From assembly GCA_001542995.1 (NCBI GenBank), contig LFLA01000021.1, forward strand, positions 248,001-312,000: DNA of 64,000 nucleotides, given 5' to 3'. The DNA is from Nitrospina sp. LS_NOB. Its GTDB lineage: Bacteria; Nitrospinota; Nitrospinia; Nitrospinales; VA-1. The position numbers and the translations under genes are program-made. Positions 27,988 through 36,555 of the stretch are shown here, piece after piece. Below the pieces are notes generated by a model, which was not told the DNA's origin, made no database searches, and worked only from the letters and a program-made list of their open reading frames with translations. How positions within the stretch are numbered: the stretch's first letter is position 1; each line of letters starts with the position of its first letter.

Positions 27988-28191
27988 TTAAAGCCGGTTG
28001 TAGGATCGCATGCGACGCATGGCGGCTTTTCTTTTCTTCTTGGCTTCTTTTTGCTTGCGCTTTTTCTTTACGGAAGGCTTCTCATAAAACCTGCGGCGCT
28101 TAAGCTCTTTCAGCAGGCCTTCCTTGGTCATTTGACGTTTCAAGACTTTTAAGGCTTTTTCAACCTGATTTTGGTAAACTGTTACTTTCAA
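27988..28191 (-). CDS. rpsU: 30S ribosomal protein bS21
   Basis: 67 residues, the usual size, extremely basic. The start MKVTVYQNQVEKALKVLKRQ and RRFYEKPSVKKKRKQKEAKKKRK (shown in two halves here: RRFYEKPS and KKKRKQKEAKKKRK) are diagnostic for bS21. It joins the platform of the small subunit next to the anti-Shine-Dalgarno region. It converges with rlmB, 34 bases between stops. Confidence 0.95.
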   Translation of the reverse strand: MKVTVYQNQVEKALKVLKRQMTKEGLLKELKRRRFYEKPSVKKKRKQKEAKKKRKAAMRRMRSYNRL

Positions 28192-28358
28192 AAACCTCTA
28201 CCTCCTACCCTGAGTTTTTAACCAGGTTGAACACCATTCTTGATGACACAAAACAATGATTCGAACCCCCAATGCTTCTGCGCCCTGCGAAGAAGCCATC
28301 TTAATGTGAAGTTTGGAATTATCGACAATAATTCACATAAAGTCAAGACCCTAAAATA

Positions 28359-29573
28359 ATGAGCCTATATCCGCTCACCCAAAGCACCCGTATCGTCCTG
28401 GTAACTTTGTTTTTATTCTGGTTATTGCTTTTATCCCGCGAGGGTTATTCCGAAGAATTTGCGGTGCCACATGCTGGGTCTCCTTACAAGAATCTGGCAG
28501 ATCTGGACGCGGGCCAAATCCTCCATCTTCCGACCGGATTGGTGATCAGCCGGGAACAGATGACGGACTCCATTTCAGCCTCCCGGGTCATCTACATCGG
28601 CGAAACCCACGATAATATCGAAGCCCATAAAGTTCAGTTGCAAATCATTCAACTTCTGGCAGAAAAATATCCGGTGGCAATCGGACTGGAAATGTTCCGT
28701 CGCTCGGCCCAGGGGAAACTCGATCTCTTTAATCAAGGTCAGCTTTCTGACCGGGAATTTAAAAACCTCTTCCACGCCAATTGGGGCAGCGGGTTTGGCC
28801 TCTACCAACCGATATTCGAATTTGCCAAATCCAAAAACCTGCCGTTGATAGGACTCAAACCCACCCGCGAGGTGGAAAACCATTTTCGCTCGGGTGACAC
28901 GGCCCCAGGCGACACGCTGTATCCGGAAATAGACGACACCGACCCTTATCACCGGGCTTTCTCAATGTCCGCATTCGGTGGACACGAAGCGAAAGCTCTG
29001 GAAAAACCTTATCGCATGTTATTGCTGTGGGAAGAAACCATGGCCCAGACCGTGGCAGAATTTTTACGCCATCCCGCTAACAAGGATAAAAAGCTGGTGG
29101 TGCTGACGGGTGGATTTCATGTTCAATATGGATTCGGCATTCCAAAACGTGCTTACCGAAGAATGCCACATCAGTATTCCATCGTTTTGCCCAGCATCAC
29201 CCATATTCCCGAATCATTGAAAGACCGGGAAATGAAGGTGGAAAAAGTCTCTATCCCGCTTTACGCCTCAGACTATGCATGGAAAGTGGAATACCGCGTG
29301 CCCGGTCAGAATAAGGTAAAACTGGGGGTGCGCCTCGCTCAAGAAAAGGGCGGTGAGGTGCGCATTAAGTTCGTGGGCGAAAACTCCAACGCCCAAACCG
29401 CTGGCATGAAACCTGGGGACCAGTTGCTCAGCATGGACGACAAAACTCTAACGGGGGTCGACGATGTATTGGAACTCCTGCAAAGCAAAAACTTCGATGA
29501 CCGCTCCACCTTCCAAATTCGCCGCGATGATAAAACCCTAACAGTTGAAGTGGTGTTCAAACAGAGAAAATAA
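28359..29573 (+). CDS. ChaN family protein with C-terminal PDZ domain
   Basis: 404 residues. An N-terminal signal or membrane segment (IVLVTLFLFWLLLLS) is followed by a ChaN domain: VIYIGETHDNIEAHKVQLQ, VAIGLEMFRRSAQGKLD and LVVLTGGFHVQYGFGIP. This haem-binding or Tiki-like hydrolase fold carries conserved Glu/His at those sites. From about residue 315 a PDZ domain follows (KLGVRLAQEKGG, then GMKPGDQLLSMDDKTL). The fusion suggests an envelope protein that binds haem or a peptide and docks partners by PDZ. No lipobox is evident in the signal. Confidence 0.85.
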   Translation: MSLYPLTQSTRIVLVTLFLFWLLLLSREGYSEEFAVPHAGSPYKNLADLDAGQILHLPTGLVISREQMTDSISASRVIYIGETHDNIEAHKVQLQIIQLLAEKYPVAIGLEMFRRSAQGKLDLFNQGQLSDREFKNLFHANWGSGFGLYQPIFEFAKSKNLPLIGLKPTREVENHFRSGDTAPGDTLYPEIDDTDPYHRAFSMSAFGGHEAKALEKPYRMLLLWEETMAQTVAEFLRHPANKDKKLVVLTGGFHVQYGFGIPKRAYRRMPHQYSIVLPSITHIPESLKDREMKVEKVSIPLYASDYAWKVEYRVPGQNKVKLGVRLAQEKGGEVRIKFVGENSNAQTAGMKPGDQLLSMDDKTLTGVDDVLELLQSKNFDDRSTFQIRRDDKTLTVEVVFKQRK

Positions 29574-29744
29574 TAAACCCACCCCGCACATCTACAAAGT
29601 GATTTGCAAAAACAAAATTCAGCCCGTCCCGCATCATTGATACCGCACTTTAGCATCATCTTAGGACGTGAACATGGGCACCTTATGTGATAAAAAGACT
29701 TTGGCTCAGTTTGCATTTACCCAAACTACGAGGCAGGCTTATCT

Positions 29745-31598
29745 ATGACAGACATTCTTCTCCTGGCCGAACCTTTCTTCATCGTTATTTCCACCATAAC
29801 ATTGAGTTTTATTTCCGGATGGGGAGTTGCTTGCCGCTTAAACCTTGAGCCTCTGGAGCGACTGGCCGTCTCAGTTCTGGCCGGGTTTACGCTGATTTAT
29901 TTTTTCGAGTTTGGGGCATACCTGCTTTCTCTTCCTTCGCGGATACCTTTCCTCTTACTTATTCTCACTTCTTTACTCACCACTCTGACATTTTATTTTC
30001 AGTCCAAACCTAAAATAGTTCCCTCGATACGTTTACCCTGGGCTGGGATCATTGCCTGGCTGGTTATCTCCTTATGGGGAATGGCAATACAGTTTCAAGT
30101 TGTAGTCTATGGTACTCAAATGGGATGGGCCGGGGATTGGTTGGAACATTACGAACGAGCCCTGTTTTTTCTTAAACAGTTACCGCCTGAAACATTATTC
30201 CTGAATAACCTGTGGACACTTCCCGCCCGAGGCCCTCTTTTCAACTCCGTGGCAGGTCTGTTGATGGGTGGGCTGGGAGAAAGCTTCTGGGTATACCAGA
30301 TTTTAGCAACAGTGCTGAACAGCTTTTGTGTTTTGCCTATGGCGCTTTTGCTTAAAAAAATATCCAAACTCAATACTGCATGGTCTTTGATAATAAGTGT
30401 GGGGGTGTTTGCCCTGGCCCCCTTTGCTTTGCAACAAATAATTTACACGTGGACAAAAATGTTTTCGGCGGGATTCATCCTTACTGGCATTTACTTCTAC
30501 ATTGTCGGATTGGAAAAAGGAAAAGACTCCTTTTTCGCCGGGTCATTTCTATTTTTTTCGCTGGGTATTCTGGCGCACTATATGACCATCCTTTTTGTAA
30601 TATTTTTTATAATTCACTATATTTTTCTCCAGTTCAAACAACAACGACTATTAAGAGGATTGACACCTCCACTCCTGATTAGTTTTTTTGTTCTATCCAC
30701 ATGGTTTTTTTATTTGTTTGCAACTTTTGGCATTAAAGAAACCTTGTTCGCAAATAATACACTAGGCAACACATATACAAACCTAGTCAATAAAAATTCA
30801 GAGCCTCAGCTAGATCACTATCAAATTGTTTGGGCGAACACGGTGAGCACATTTATCCCCTTCAGCTTTCGTCATGATTGGCTAGGATATGGGCCAGCAC
30901 CTGATCTAATAAAGCGAGGGTGGTCGTACCAAGCAAAAGACCTGACGAGCGAGGAAAGGATGTTAAACGCCCGCATCGCCTGGAAACTTGATCTAATAAA
31001 TGATCAAAGTTCCTTCACAGGCAATATCGGGTATACGGCTGCATTCATGGGGCTTATGGCTTTGTTGTATTTAATGATGTCTAAAGATTATCATTTAAAA
31101 ACCGTCCAACCTGGTTGGAAGTTTTGGAGCGTATTTTTTATTCTAGGAATTTATTTACATTTATGGGCCTACAGACACTACGCAGTTCAAGGAGTGTCCT
31201 ATTCAAGTTTTCAGCCTTATCTTTGCCTGTTGGTTATTTTCATGATCAATGGATTAAGAATATTGCCAAAGAAAATTCAAATTGTTTTAGCAGGCTTATA
31301 TTTTCTTGAATCCGCCTTTAAATCCTGGATATGGATTCAAATGCACCAACGGCCTGTTCTACTGGAAAAAATATTGCCATCGGGTTTTGTGATAAGAGGG
31401 CCTGAGCTGAATCAACAATATGTAATGAATTATTTAGGGAAAATTAGAGAAGGCCCCGTGTTTCTTTCAGACCGGTTCGGCGAATTTTCCGATTTCCTTT
31501 CCTTAATGAGCATAGGAATTATTCTGGTAATTCTTTCCTCGTTTTTGGCCATCTGGGTTTTTAACTTTAAGAGAAAAAATAATAATGTTGTTAGATAG
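29745..31598 (+). CDS. polytopic membrane protein, possibly GT-C-type glycosyltransferase
   Basis: 617 residues with a dozen or so predicted membrane helices. The first loop after helix pairs holds WAGDWLEHYERALFFLKQLP, with acidic residues near the membrane face, which recalls lipid-linked-sugar glycosyltransferases; no definite family motif is seen, so this is a weak inference. From about 30,600 the DNA is visibly richer in A and T than the first half and the neighbours. The C-terminus ends in a basic tail (FNFKRKNNNVVR). It stands alone, convergent with the ABC ATPase remnant. Confidence 0.65.
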   Translation: MTDILLLAEPFFIVISTITLSFISGWGVACRLNLEPLERLAVSVLAGFTLIYFFEFGAYLLSLPSRIPFLLLILTSLLTTLTFYFQSKPKIVPSIRLPWAGIIAWLVISLWGMAIQFQVVVYGTQMGWAGDWLEHYERALFFLKQLPPETLFLNNLWTLPARGPLFNSVAGLLMGGLGESFWVYQILATVLNSFCVLPMALLLKKISKLNTAWSLIISVGVFALAPFALQQIIYTWTKMFSAGFILTGIYFYIVGLEKGKDSFFAGSFLFFSLGILAHYMTILFVIFFIIHYIFLQFKQQRLLRGLTPPLLISFFVLSTWFFYLFATFGIKETLFANNTLGNTYTNLVNKNSEPQLDHYQIVWANTVSTFIPFSFRHDWLGYGPAPDLIKRGWSYQAKDLTSEERMLNARIAWKLDLINDQSSFTGNIGYTAAFMGLMALLYLMMSKDYHLKTVQPGWKFWSVFFILGIYLHLWAYRHYAVQGVSYSSFQPYLCLLVIFMINGLRILPKKIQIVLAGLYFLESAFKSWIWIQMHQRPVLLEKILPSGFVIRGPELNQQYVMNYLGKIREGPVFLSDRFGEFSDFLSLMSIGIILVILSSFLAIWVFNFKRKNNNVVR

Positions 31599-31605
31599 TT
31601 TAGAA

Positions 31606-32346
31606 TCATTGCTCGTCGGGTCCAGCCGCACGCTGGGTCAACTTTAGAAAAACATCTTCCAGGTCGCCGTGCTGGTGTTCGGCCTGGGAGCGCAACTGGT
31701 CCACCGTTCCTATTGCTATCATTTTTCCTTTCTGGATGATGCCCACTCTATGGCACATGGTCTCGGCCACCCCCAAAGAATGAGTGGACATGAAAATCGT
31801 CGTGCCGTTTTCGCATAAATCCTGAAACAATTGTTTCCCCTGGCGCACCCTTGGGGTCGAGCCCGACCAGAGGCTCGTCAACAATGACCACCTTGGGATC
31901 GTGGATCAACGCCCCGGCAATGACAAGCTTCTGCCGCATGCCATGCGAATAGCCTTCGATCAGCTCATCGGTGAAATCTTTCAAATCAAACAGCGTGAAA
32001 AACTTTTCTGCCTTGTCACGCGCCACGTCCTCATCCATAGAATATAGACCGGCAACAAACTCCAGATATTCCCACCCTGTCAGTTTGTGATAGAGGAAGG
32101 GTCGGTCAGGGATGTAGCCGATGATTTTTTTACCTGAATGGCGTCTTGTTTCAGATCTATCCCATCGATATGGATGGTTCCGGAAGAAGGTTTGAGCGGT
32201 CCAACTAAAAGTTTGATGGTGGTGGTTTTGCCGGCGCCATTGGGCCCGATGAAACCGAACAGCTCCCCGGCGGGAATCTCCAGGTTGAGTCCATCGACCG
32301 CCAGGAGCGTGTCGTATTTTTTAACCAGCCCGTTGATGGATATCAC
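31606..32346 (-). pseudogene. ABC transporter ATP-binding protein with two frameshifts
   Basis: Starts at a GTG (32346) overlapping the acylphosphatase stop. Piece 1 has Walker [13 protein letters not shown] and ends in a wrong frame after DAIQVKK, at a run of seven A (32125-32131); adding one A restores [13 protein letters not shown]. Piece 2 has the GYSHGMRQKLVIAGAL signature and Walker B VVIVDEPLVGLDP, and loses frame near 31842-31858. Piece 3 has the H-loop STHSLGVAE and the C-terminus. Joined, it is a full ATPase of about 245 residues of the ABC-2 exporter type. No permease gene lies beside it. Either a decayed gene or two sequence errors. Confidence 0.8.
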
Positions 32347-32618
32347 TAGTGAATAATCTCAAAAGAGTTTAGGCCCTTAGGGTCGACCCACTCAATATCC
32401 AGAGCAGAGACCTCGGCCGAGGGCGTACCCTTTCTACACCAGTTAATAAACTGTTCAAGGGTTTCTTTTTCTCCTTCAGCATGGATTTCTACTGTACCGT
32501 CCGGGCAATTTTTTGCCCAACCGCATAAACCCAGTTGCAAAGCCTGCTCGCGCGTGCCGGCCCTGAACCAAACTCCCTGCACCCGGCCGCGTGCAATAAG
32601 ATGAACACTCATCAACAT
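32346..32618 (-). CDS. acyP: acylphosphatase
   Basis: 90 residues, the family size. It hydrolyses acyl phosphates such as carbamoyl or acetyl phosphate. The catalytic arginine lies in GRVQGVWFR (residues 11-19) and the catalytic asparagine in [12 protein letters not shown]. It overlaps the following ABC ATPase start by one base, and the helical 79-residue gene precedes it by 17 bases, suggesting a small operon. Confidence 0.93.
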   Translation of the reverse strand: MLMSVHLIARGRVQGVWFRAGTREQALQLGLCGWAKNCPDGTVEIHAEGEKETLEQFINWCRKGTPSAEVSALDIEWVDPKGLNSFEIIH

Positions 32619-32635
32619 GGCCCTTTTCTATCCGA

Positions 32636-32875
32636 TCACTTGTTTTTGCGAAACGCGTCATCAAAAAGATGCTGGATTTCCCGGTAGACCTGGAACTTGC
32701 TCCCGTCTCCGATTTTTTCTCCGAACTTGCCGAGGTCGCGCATGATGCGCTGGAACTCCTGGGTCTGTCCCTTGAAGTTTTCAATGAGTGGACGAAAATA
32801 GAGTTGCTCGTCCTCATCCAGCCGATCACAGATAACCCGAAGCCGGGTTTTTAACGGTTCAAAATCTCGTTCCAT
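32636..32875 (-). CDS. small helical protein of unknown function
   Basis: 79 residues, highly charged, predicted all-helical (LKTRLRVICDRLDEDEQLYF, later EFQRIMRDLGKFGEKIG). No motif recognised. It appears to share an operon with acyP, 17 bases downstream. The frame fits the strand of its neighbours and has an ATG start, but no functional hint is available. Confidence 0.55.
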   Translation of the reverse strand: MERDFEPLKTRLRVICDRLDEDEQLYFRPLIENFKGQTQEFQRIMRDLGKFGEKIGDGSKFQVYREIQHLFDDAFRKNK

Positions 32876-32965
32876 GCCTTAATACTAGCCTTCAATGTAT
32901 GGGATTGCAATTGGGTAAAAACTGGAGGACAAAACTTTTTGGAATCTGCACGGAAAACCGGTGAA

Positions 32966-33298
32966 CTATCTTTTATCTTTAAGACGTTCTTTCATAATCT
33001 TCTGCAACCGAACCACAGCGGGGCTGTTGTCCGGCAGGGTGAGAAATTTTTCGCGGGTGAGAACAGCCACCTCACAATCTTCCAGAGCTATCACCGTCGC
33101 GGTACGCTCGCCGGCTGAAATCATCGCCATTTCCCCAAACAGGTCGTTCTCTTTTAGCTGGGCGAGCACTAGTTTGTTGGCCTCGGCATCTTCCCGATAC
33201 ACTTCCACCGTTCCCTTTTTAATCGGGAACGCACTGGTACCGTGAGTGCCCTGGCGAACAATCTTTTTCCCCTTGCGATATTCTTTAGTGACAAACAT
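32966..33298 (-). CDS. cyclic nucleotide-binding domain protein
   Basis: 110 residues consisting only of a cNMP-binding beta-roll: GKKIVRQGTHGTSAFPIKKG (strands 1-3), then LKENDLFGEMAMISAGERTATVIA with the phosphate-binding FGEMA...RTAT signature. There is no DNA-binding helix-turn-helix, so it is not a full CRP regulator; it may sense cAMP or c-di-GMP through a partner. The ATG has a weak ribosome site. The small gene downstream starts 91 bases away. Confidence 0.85.
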   Translation of the reverse strand: MFVTKEYRKGKKIVRQGTHGTSAFPIKKGTVEVYREDAEANKLVLAQLKENDLFGEMAMISAGERTATVIALEDCEVAVLTREKFLTLPDNSPAVVRLQKIMKERLKDKR

Positions 33299-33496
33299 GA
33301 CGTTCTTTCGTCTCGAAGTGAAAGATGATGATATATCGCCTGTACTATAAAAAATTCCGCTTCAATTTTTAATCCCCATCCGCGAGGGGAGTTGATTAAT
33401 CATCGAAAAATCAACCCTTATAAAGGATAAATCATTTTTACAATGCCAGTTTCCATTTACAACACTCTGTTAATTCAGGCTTTCCGGTATCATCGT

Positions 33497-33925
33497 TTAT
33501 TTGCCGGGGTATTTTAAATGCAGGCGTTTCAACTGGCGTTGCACATTTCTTACTCGGACATGGTTCCTTTTTTCAGAATACAAGTCCAGAGCAAGGAGCA
33601 TGTGCTTGGTAGCATTGGGGCCATCTTTTAGTAAATCGTAAGCCAGACTCAGGTTATAATGCGCCGCAATGTATTTGGGATTGAGTTGGATCGCCTCCTG
33701 ATAGGCTTGCACCTCTTCTTCATGCCTCCCCAGAGCGAGGTAGGCCCTGCCCAGTTCAAAATAGGAGACCGCGTCCAGAGGGTTTTCGCGAATGATTTCC
33801 TTGTGCCGCGAAATTTCCGCCTGAGCTCCCTCAAGATAAGTTTTAAAGTCTACTGCCGATACCGCCTGTGACCCGCAAATTCCGCTGAACACAAAAAGTA
33901 TGAAAATTCCTTTTGCTGTAGGCAT
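33497..33925 (-). CDS. exported TPR protein
   Basis: 142 residues from the ATG at 33925, which begins a clean signal peptide (KGIFILFVFSGICGSQAVSA). A longer frame starts at 33979 but its extra 18 residues precede the signal and look non-coding. The mature protein has a helix and then tetratricopeptide repeats: NPLDAVSYFELGRAYLALGR, EEVQAYQEAIQLNPKYIAAH and the following YNLSLAYDLLKDG. A periplasmic protein-protein scaffold is likely; partners are unknown. Confidence 0.8.
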   Translation of the reverse strand: MPTAKGIFILFVFSGICGSQAVSAVDFKTYLEGAQAEISRHKEIIRENPLDAVSYFELGRAYLALGRHEEEVQAYQEAIQLNPKYIAAHYNLSLAYDLLKDGPNATKHMLLALDLYSEKRNHVRVRNVQRQLKRLHLKYPGK

Positions 33926-34012
33926 AAAAATGCTATGACCGACCGAACAAAACAAGCGGTTAAGTGAAAAAGGGTTCATCTCCTCAATTTATCATTTTTT
34001 AGCGAGGCAGGC

Positions 34013-34986
34013 ATGAAATACCGGACATTTGGCAATACCAAAGTTTCAGAAATTGGGCTGGGCACCTGACAACTTGGCGCCGATTGGGGGGATGTGGATG
34101 ATTCCACCGCCGAAAAAGTACTCGCAACTGCGGTGGAAAATGGGGTGACTTTTTTTGATACCGCCGACTGCTATGGCGAGGGCCTTTCAGAAACCCGGCT
34201 CGGCAGGTTTGTTAAAACATTATCTTCAAAAGTGGTGATCGCCACCAAGATTGGTAGGTTCCCTCGGCCCGGCTGGCCGGATAATTTTTCTTTAGAACAG
34301 TTTCGCATACATACCGAAAATTCTTTGAAACGACTGGGAATGGAAACCTTGGATCTGACCCAGGTGCATTGTCCCCCTACCGACCTGCTTAAGAAAGGGG
34401 AGGTGTTTGGTTGGCTGAGAACCTTGAAGCAAGAAGGTAAAATCAAACAATTCGGATTCACAGCGTAGAGTCGATGGAAGAGGCTCAGATCTGCCTACAG
34501 GAAGAGGGGGTGGCTTCCTTACAAATCATTTTCAATATTTTTCGGCAAAAACCCATTGCCTCCATTTTCAAGGAGGCACAGGAAAAACAGGTGGCTCTCA
34601 TTGTCCGCCTGCCGCTCGCATCAGGACTGCTCTCCGGAAAATTGAAAAAAGATTCGAACTTTGCCGATAATGATCATCGCAACTACAACCGTGACGGGCA
34701 GGAGTTTAACGTCGGAGAAACCTTTGCGGGGCTTCCCTTTGAAAAAGGACTCGAACTCGTTGACAGTCTGAAAAAATTCGCGCCGGAAAACCTGTCACAG
34801 TTCGCATTGCGATGGGTTCTCGATTTTGAGGCGGTGCGTGTGGTGATTCCAGGCTCAAAAAATCCTCTACAGGTGGCCAATAATTGCGCAGCAAGTGAAC
34901 TACATCCTTTAACCCCTGCCACGCATGAGGCCTTGAGCAAATTCTATAGCAATGAAGTCGCCCCCCATATCCGCAGCCCAGCCTAA
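34013..34986 (+). pseudogene. aldo/keto reductase pseudogene
   Basis: From ATG 34013 the frame reads KYRTFGNTKVSEIGLGT, then hits TGA at 34067-34069 where the family has Trp, and continues in the same frame with QLGADWG and the usual ATAVENGVTFFDTADCYGEG active-site segment. At about 34465 the frame breaks again after IKQFGFTA; the continuation VESMEEAQICLQ lies in another frame and runs to 34986 with LRWVLDFEAVRVVIPGS. The lesions are a nonsense codon and a one-base deletion. Together they recover a normal reductase of about 323 residues. Two independent lesions suggest true decay. Confidence 0.85.
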
Positions 34987-35075
34987 GGCTGGTTTCAGCA
35001 AGCAATAGCTTGTTACTGCTAGCAATCCAATGCTCGGCTTTACGGGCTATTGCTAGTTGGCCCCACGCCGAGTGG
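34985..35075. repeat. composite repeat entering the 3' end of the ric gene
   Basis: On the minus strand: CCACTCGGCGTGGGGCC, then AACTAGCAATAGCCCGTAAA, GCCGAGCATTGG and further GCAATAGC-type words (34985-35075). The copy at 46067-46120 repeats this order. The ric stop codon TAG comes from CAACTAGC inside it. Confidence 0.65.
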
Positions 35076-35733
35076 CGGGAAACAATAAATTATTTTCTTT
35101 ATGACTATGAAGGTGCGTGTCTTCTTCCAGTTTTTTGAGCTCTGTATACAAAAGTTGAAAGGACTGGCAACCATCGTCCGGCGTAACATAGCCGTTAGCC
35201 AATATTCTCATTTGCTTTAACAACTCCCCTACCCTGTCGTGCTCCTGACGCATGACCCGGACAGGACCCTCTGCGGCCTTCATTTTCAAACCTAAAGAAT
35301 CGCGCTCCAGTTTGCGTATCAGCGGGAACAGCACTCGTTCTTCCTTGAGCAGATGTGGTTCAAGGTCTGCGCGCAAATTTTCAAACACGGCCTGCAGCGG
35401 TTTTAATTCGGGATGACGGGATGAATGCGCCTGACACACTTTTTCCATCAATGCCGTCAAACGCGGTAGCGCCTCCTTCAAATAAATATGGTGCGTGGAC
35501 TCGATATGAGTGGTCAGCTCTGTCGGCGTTAAAGCCGAAATATCCTTTTCATCGCTGGTGGGGGATTCCATCAGACGTTGATAGACCTCGTCAGTTTTAA
35601 GACCCTGTTCCAAACAGGCAGTTTGAAGAGATACATCGCCTCCACAACAGAAATCGATATTCAATTCTTCAAAAACTGCGGCACAACCAGAATCATTCTT
35701 CACAAAACTCTTTACGAGGTCAGTCATCTTCAT
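35053..35733 (-). CDS. ric: iron-sulfur cluster repair di-iron protein (RIC/YtfE/ScdA)
   Basis: 226 residues. The N-terminal ScdA domain has the DFCCGGDVSL motif (about 28-37). The hemerythrin-like part supplies histidines in HIESTHHIYLKEALP, AHSSRHPELKP, EPHLLKEERVLFP, MRQEHDRVGE and THLHSHKENNLLFP for a di-iron site. It repairs Fe-S clusters damaged by nitric oxide or peroxide, useful for a nitrite-using cell rich in Fe-S enzymes. The last seven residues, ATRRGAN, and the stop are encoded by a dispersed repeat, an altered C-terminus. Confidence 0.92.
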   Translation of the reverse strand: MKMTDLVKSFVKNDSGCAAVFEELNIDFCCGGDVSLQTACLEQGLKTDEVYQRLMESPTSDEKDISALTPTELTTHIESTHHIYLKEALPRLTALMEKVCQAHSSRHPELKPLQAVFENLRADLEPHLLKEERVLFPLIRKLERDSLGLKMKAAEGPVRVMRQEHDRVGELLKQMRILANGYVTPDDGCQSFQLLYTELKKLEEDTHLHSHKENNLLFPATRRGAN

Positions 35734-35811
35734 TTTTTAATCCTTTCGGCATAAAAATTTGGTTTTAGGGCAATGAACCTATAAAAAGGATAAACATATC
35801 TATTTATATTT

Positions 35812-35840
35812 AATATAAAACCTGTATAATCCTTTGTCAA
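35812..35840 (-). promoter_or_regulatory. sigma70-type promoter of ric
   Basis: Minus strand: perfect TTGACA (35835-35840), 17-base spacer, TATATT (35812-35817). Transcription would begin about 70 bases upstream of the ric ATG at 35733. The surrounding spacer is very AT-rich. Confidence 0.65.
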
Positions 35841-35935
35841 GGCTGGAAACCCTGAACGGCCAAAAAATTTGAACCCGATTTGCCGGGAATCCATCTTACC
35901 TTAGGAAAGAAAGACTAACCTTTTAAGGAAGAGCC

Positions 35936-36529
35936 ATGCAGGAAACCCAAACTTTTTCCGTTGAGAAAATCGAACTGACTCCCAACCCTCGTTCGGTGAA
36001 ATTTATTCTGGACCAGACAGTGCTCGATTCCGGCTCCAAAACCATTCAAGAGGGCGGCTTTCTTGAAGCTGATGCCTTTGCCCACAATATGTTCGCCCTT
36101 GATATCGTTGATATGGTCTATTTGCGCGAGAATTTTGTTTCTGTCACTCTTACCTCCGCCGACCTTTGGGTGGTTTTTAAGGATAAGATTAAAAATATTA
36201 TTGAAGCGGATTTGGGGAAATATGCGGAAGGGGATAATGAAATTTCTGCATCCATGCTTGATGATTTTGACATGGAAAAATACCCCCAACTTTCCGATGA
36301 AGAAAAAGTCATCATTGTTGAGGCTGTTCTTGACTCATCCATCCGCCCTGCTCTGGCAAACGATGGTGGGGGCCTGGAAGTGATCGAAGTGGAAGGACCC
36401 ATTGTCCGGATTCGTTATCAAGGGGCTTGCGGGGGATGCCCAAGTGCTACAGGTGGCACCCTGCGGGTCATCGAAAACCATCTCCGGGCTCAACTAGACC
36501 CCGCCATCAAGGTCCACACCTACACTTAG
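35936..36529 (+). CDS. Nfu-type iron-sulfur scaffold protein
   Basis: 197 residues: an N-terminal Nfu domain (TPNPRSVKFILDQTVLDSGS) and a C-terminal NifU-like domain with the cluster-binding pair C165 and C168 in GACGGCPSAT. It carries [4Fe-4S] clusters to target proteins. It is divergent from ric across a 200-base AT-rich spacer, a sensible pairing of cluster delivery and repair. The ATG has AAGGAAG six to seven bases upstream. Confidence 0.92.
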   Translation: MQETQTFSVEKIELTPNPRSVKFILDQTVLDSGSKTIQEGGFLEADAFAHNMFALDIVDMVYLRENFVSVTLTSADLWVVFKDKIKNIIEADLGKYAEGDNEISASMLDDFDMEKYPQLSDEEKVIIVEAVLDSSIRPALANDGGGLEVIEVEGPIVRIRYQGACGGCPSATGGTLRVIENHLRAQLDPAIKVHTYT

Positions 36530-36555
36530 AATCCCTCGATCACTGATCACCAAAA

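Noticed and set aside
34067-34069. TGA read as tryptophan in the aldo/keto reductase
   Set aside because: The gene has a second, independent frameshift, and TGA serves as a normal stop elsewhere (for example mltA and pcm), while Trp is coded by TGG in neighbours. Decay is the simpler reading.
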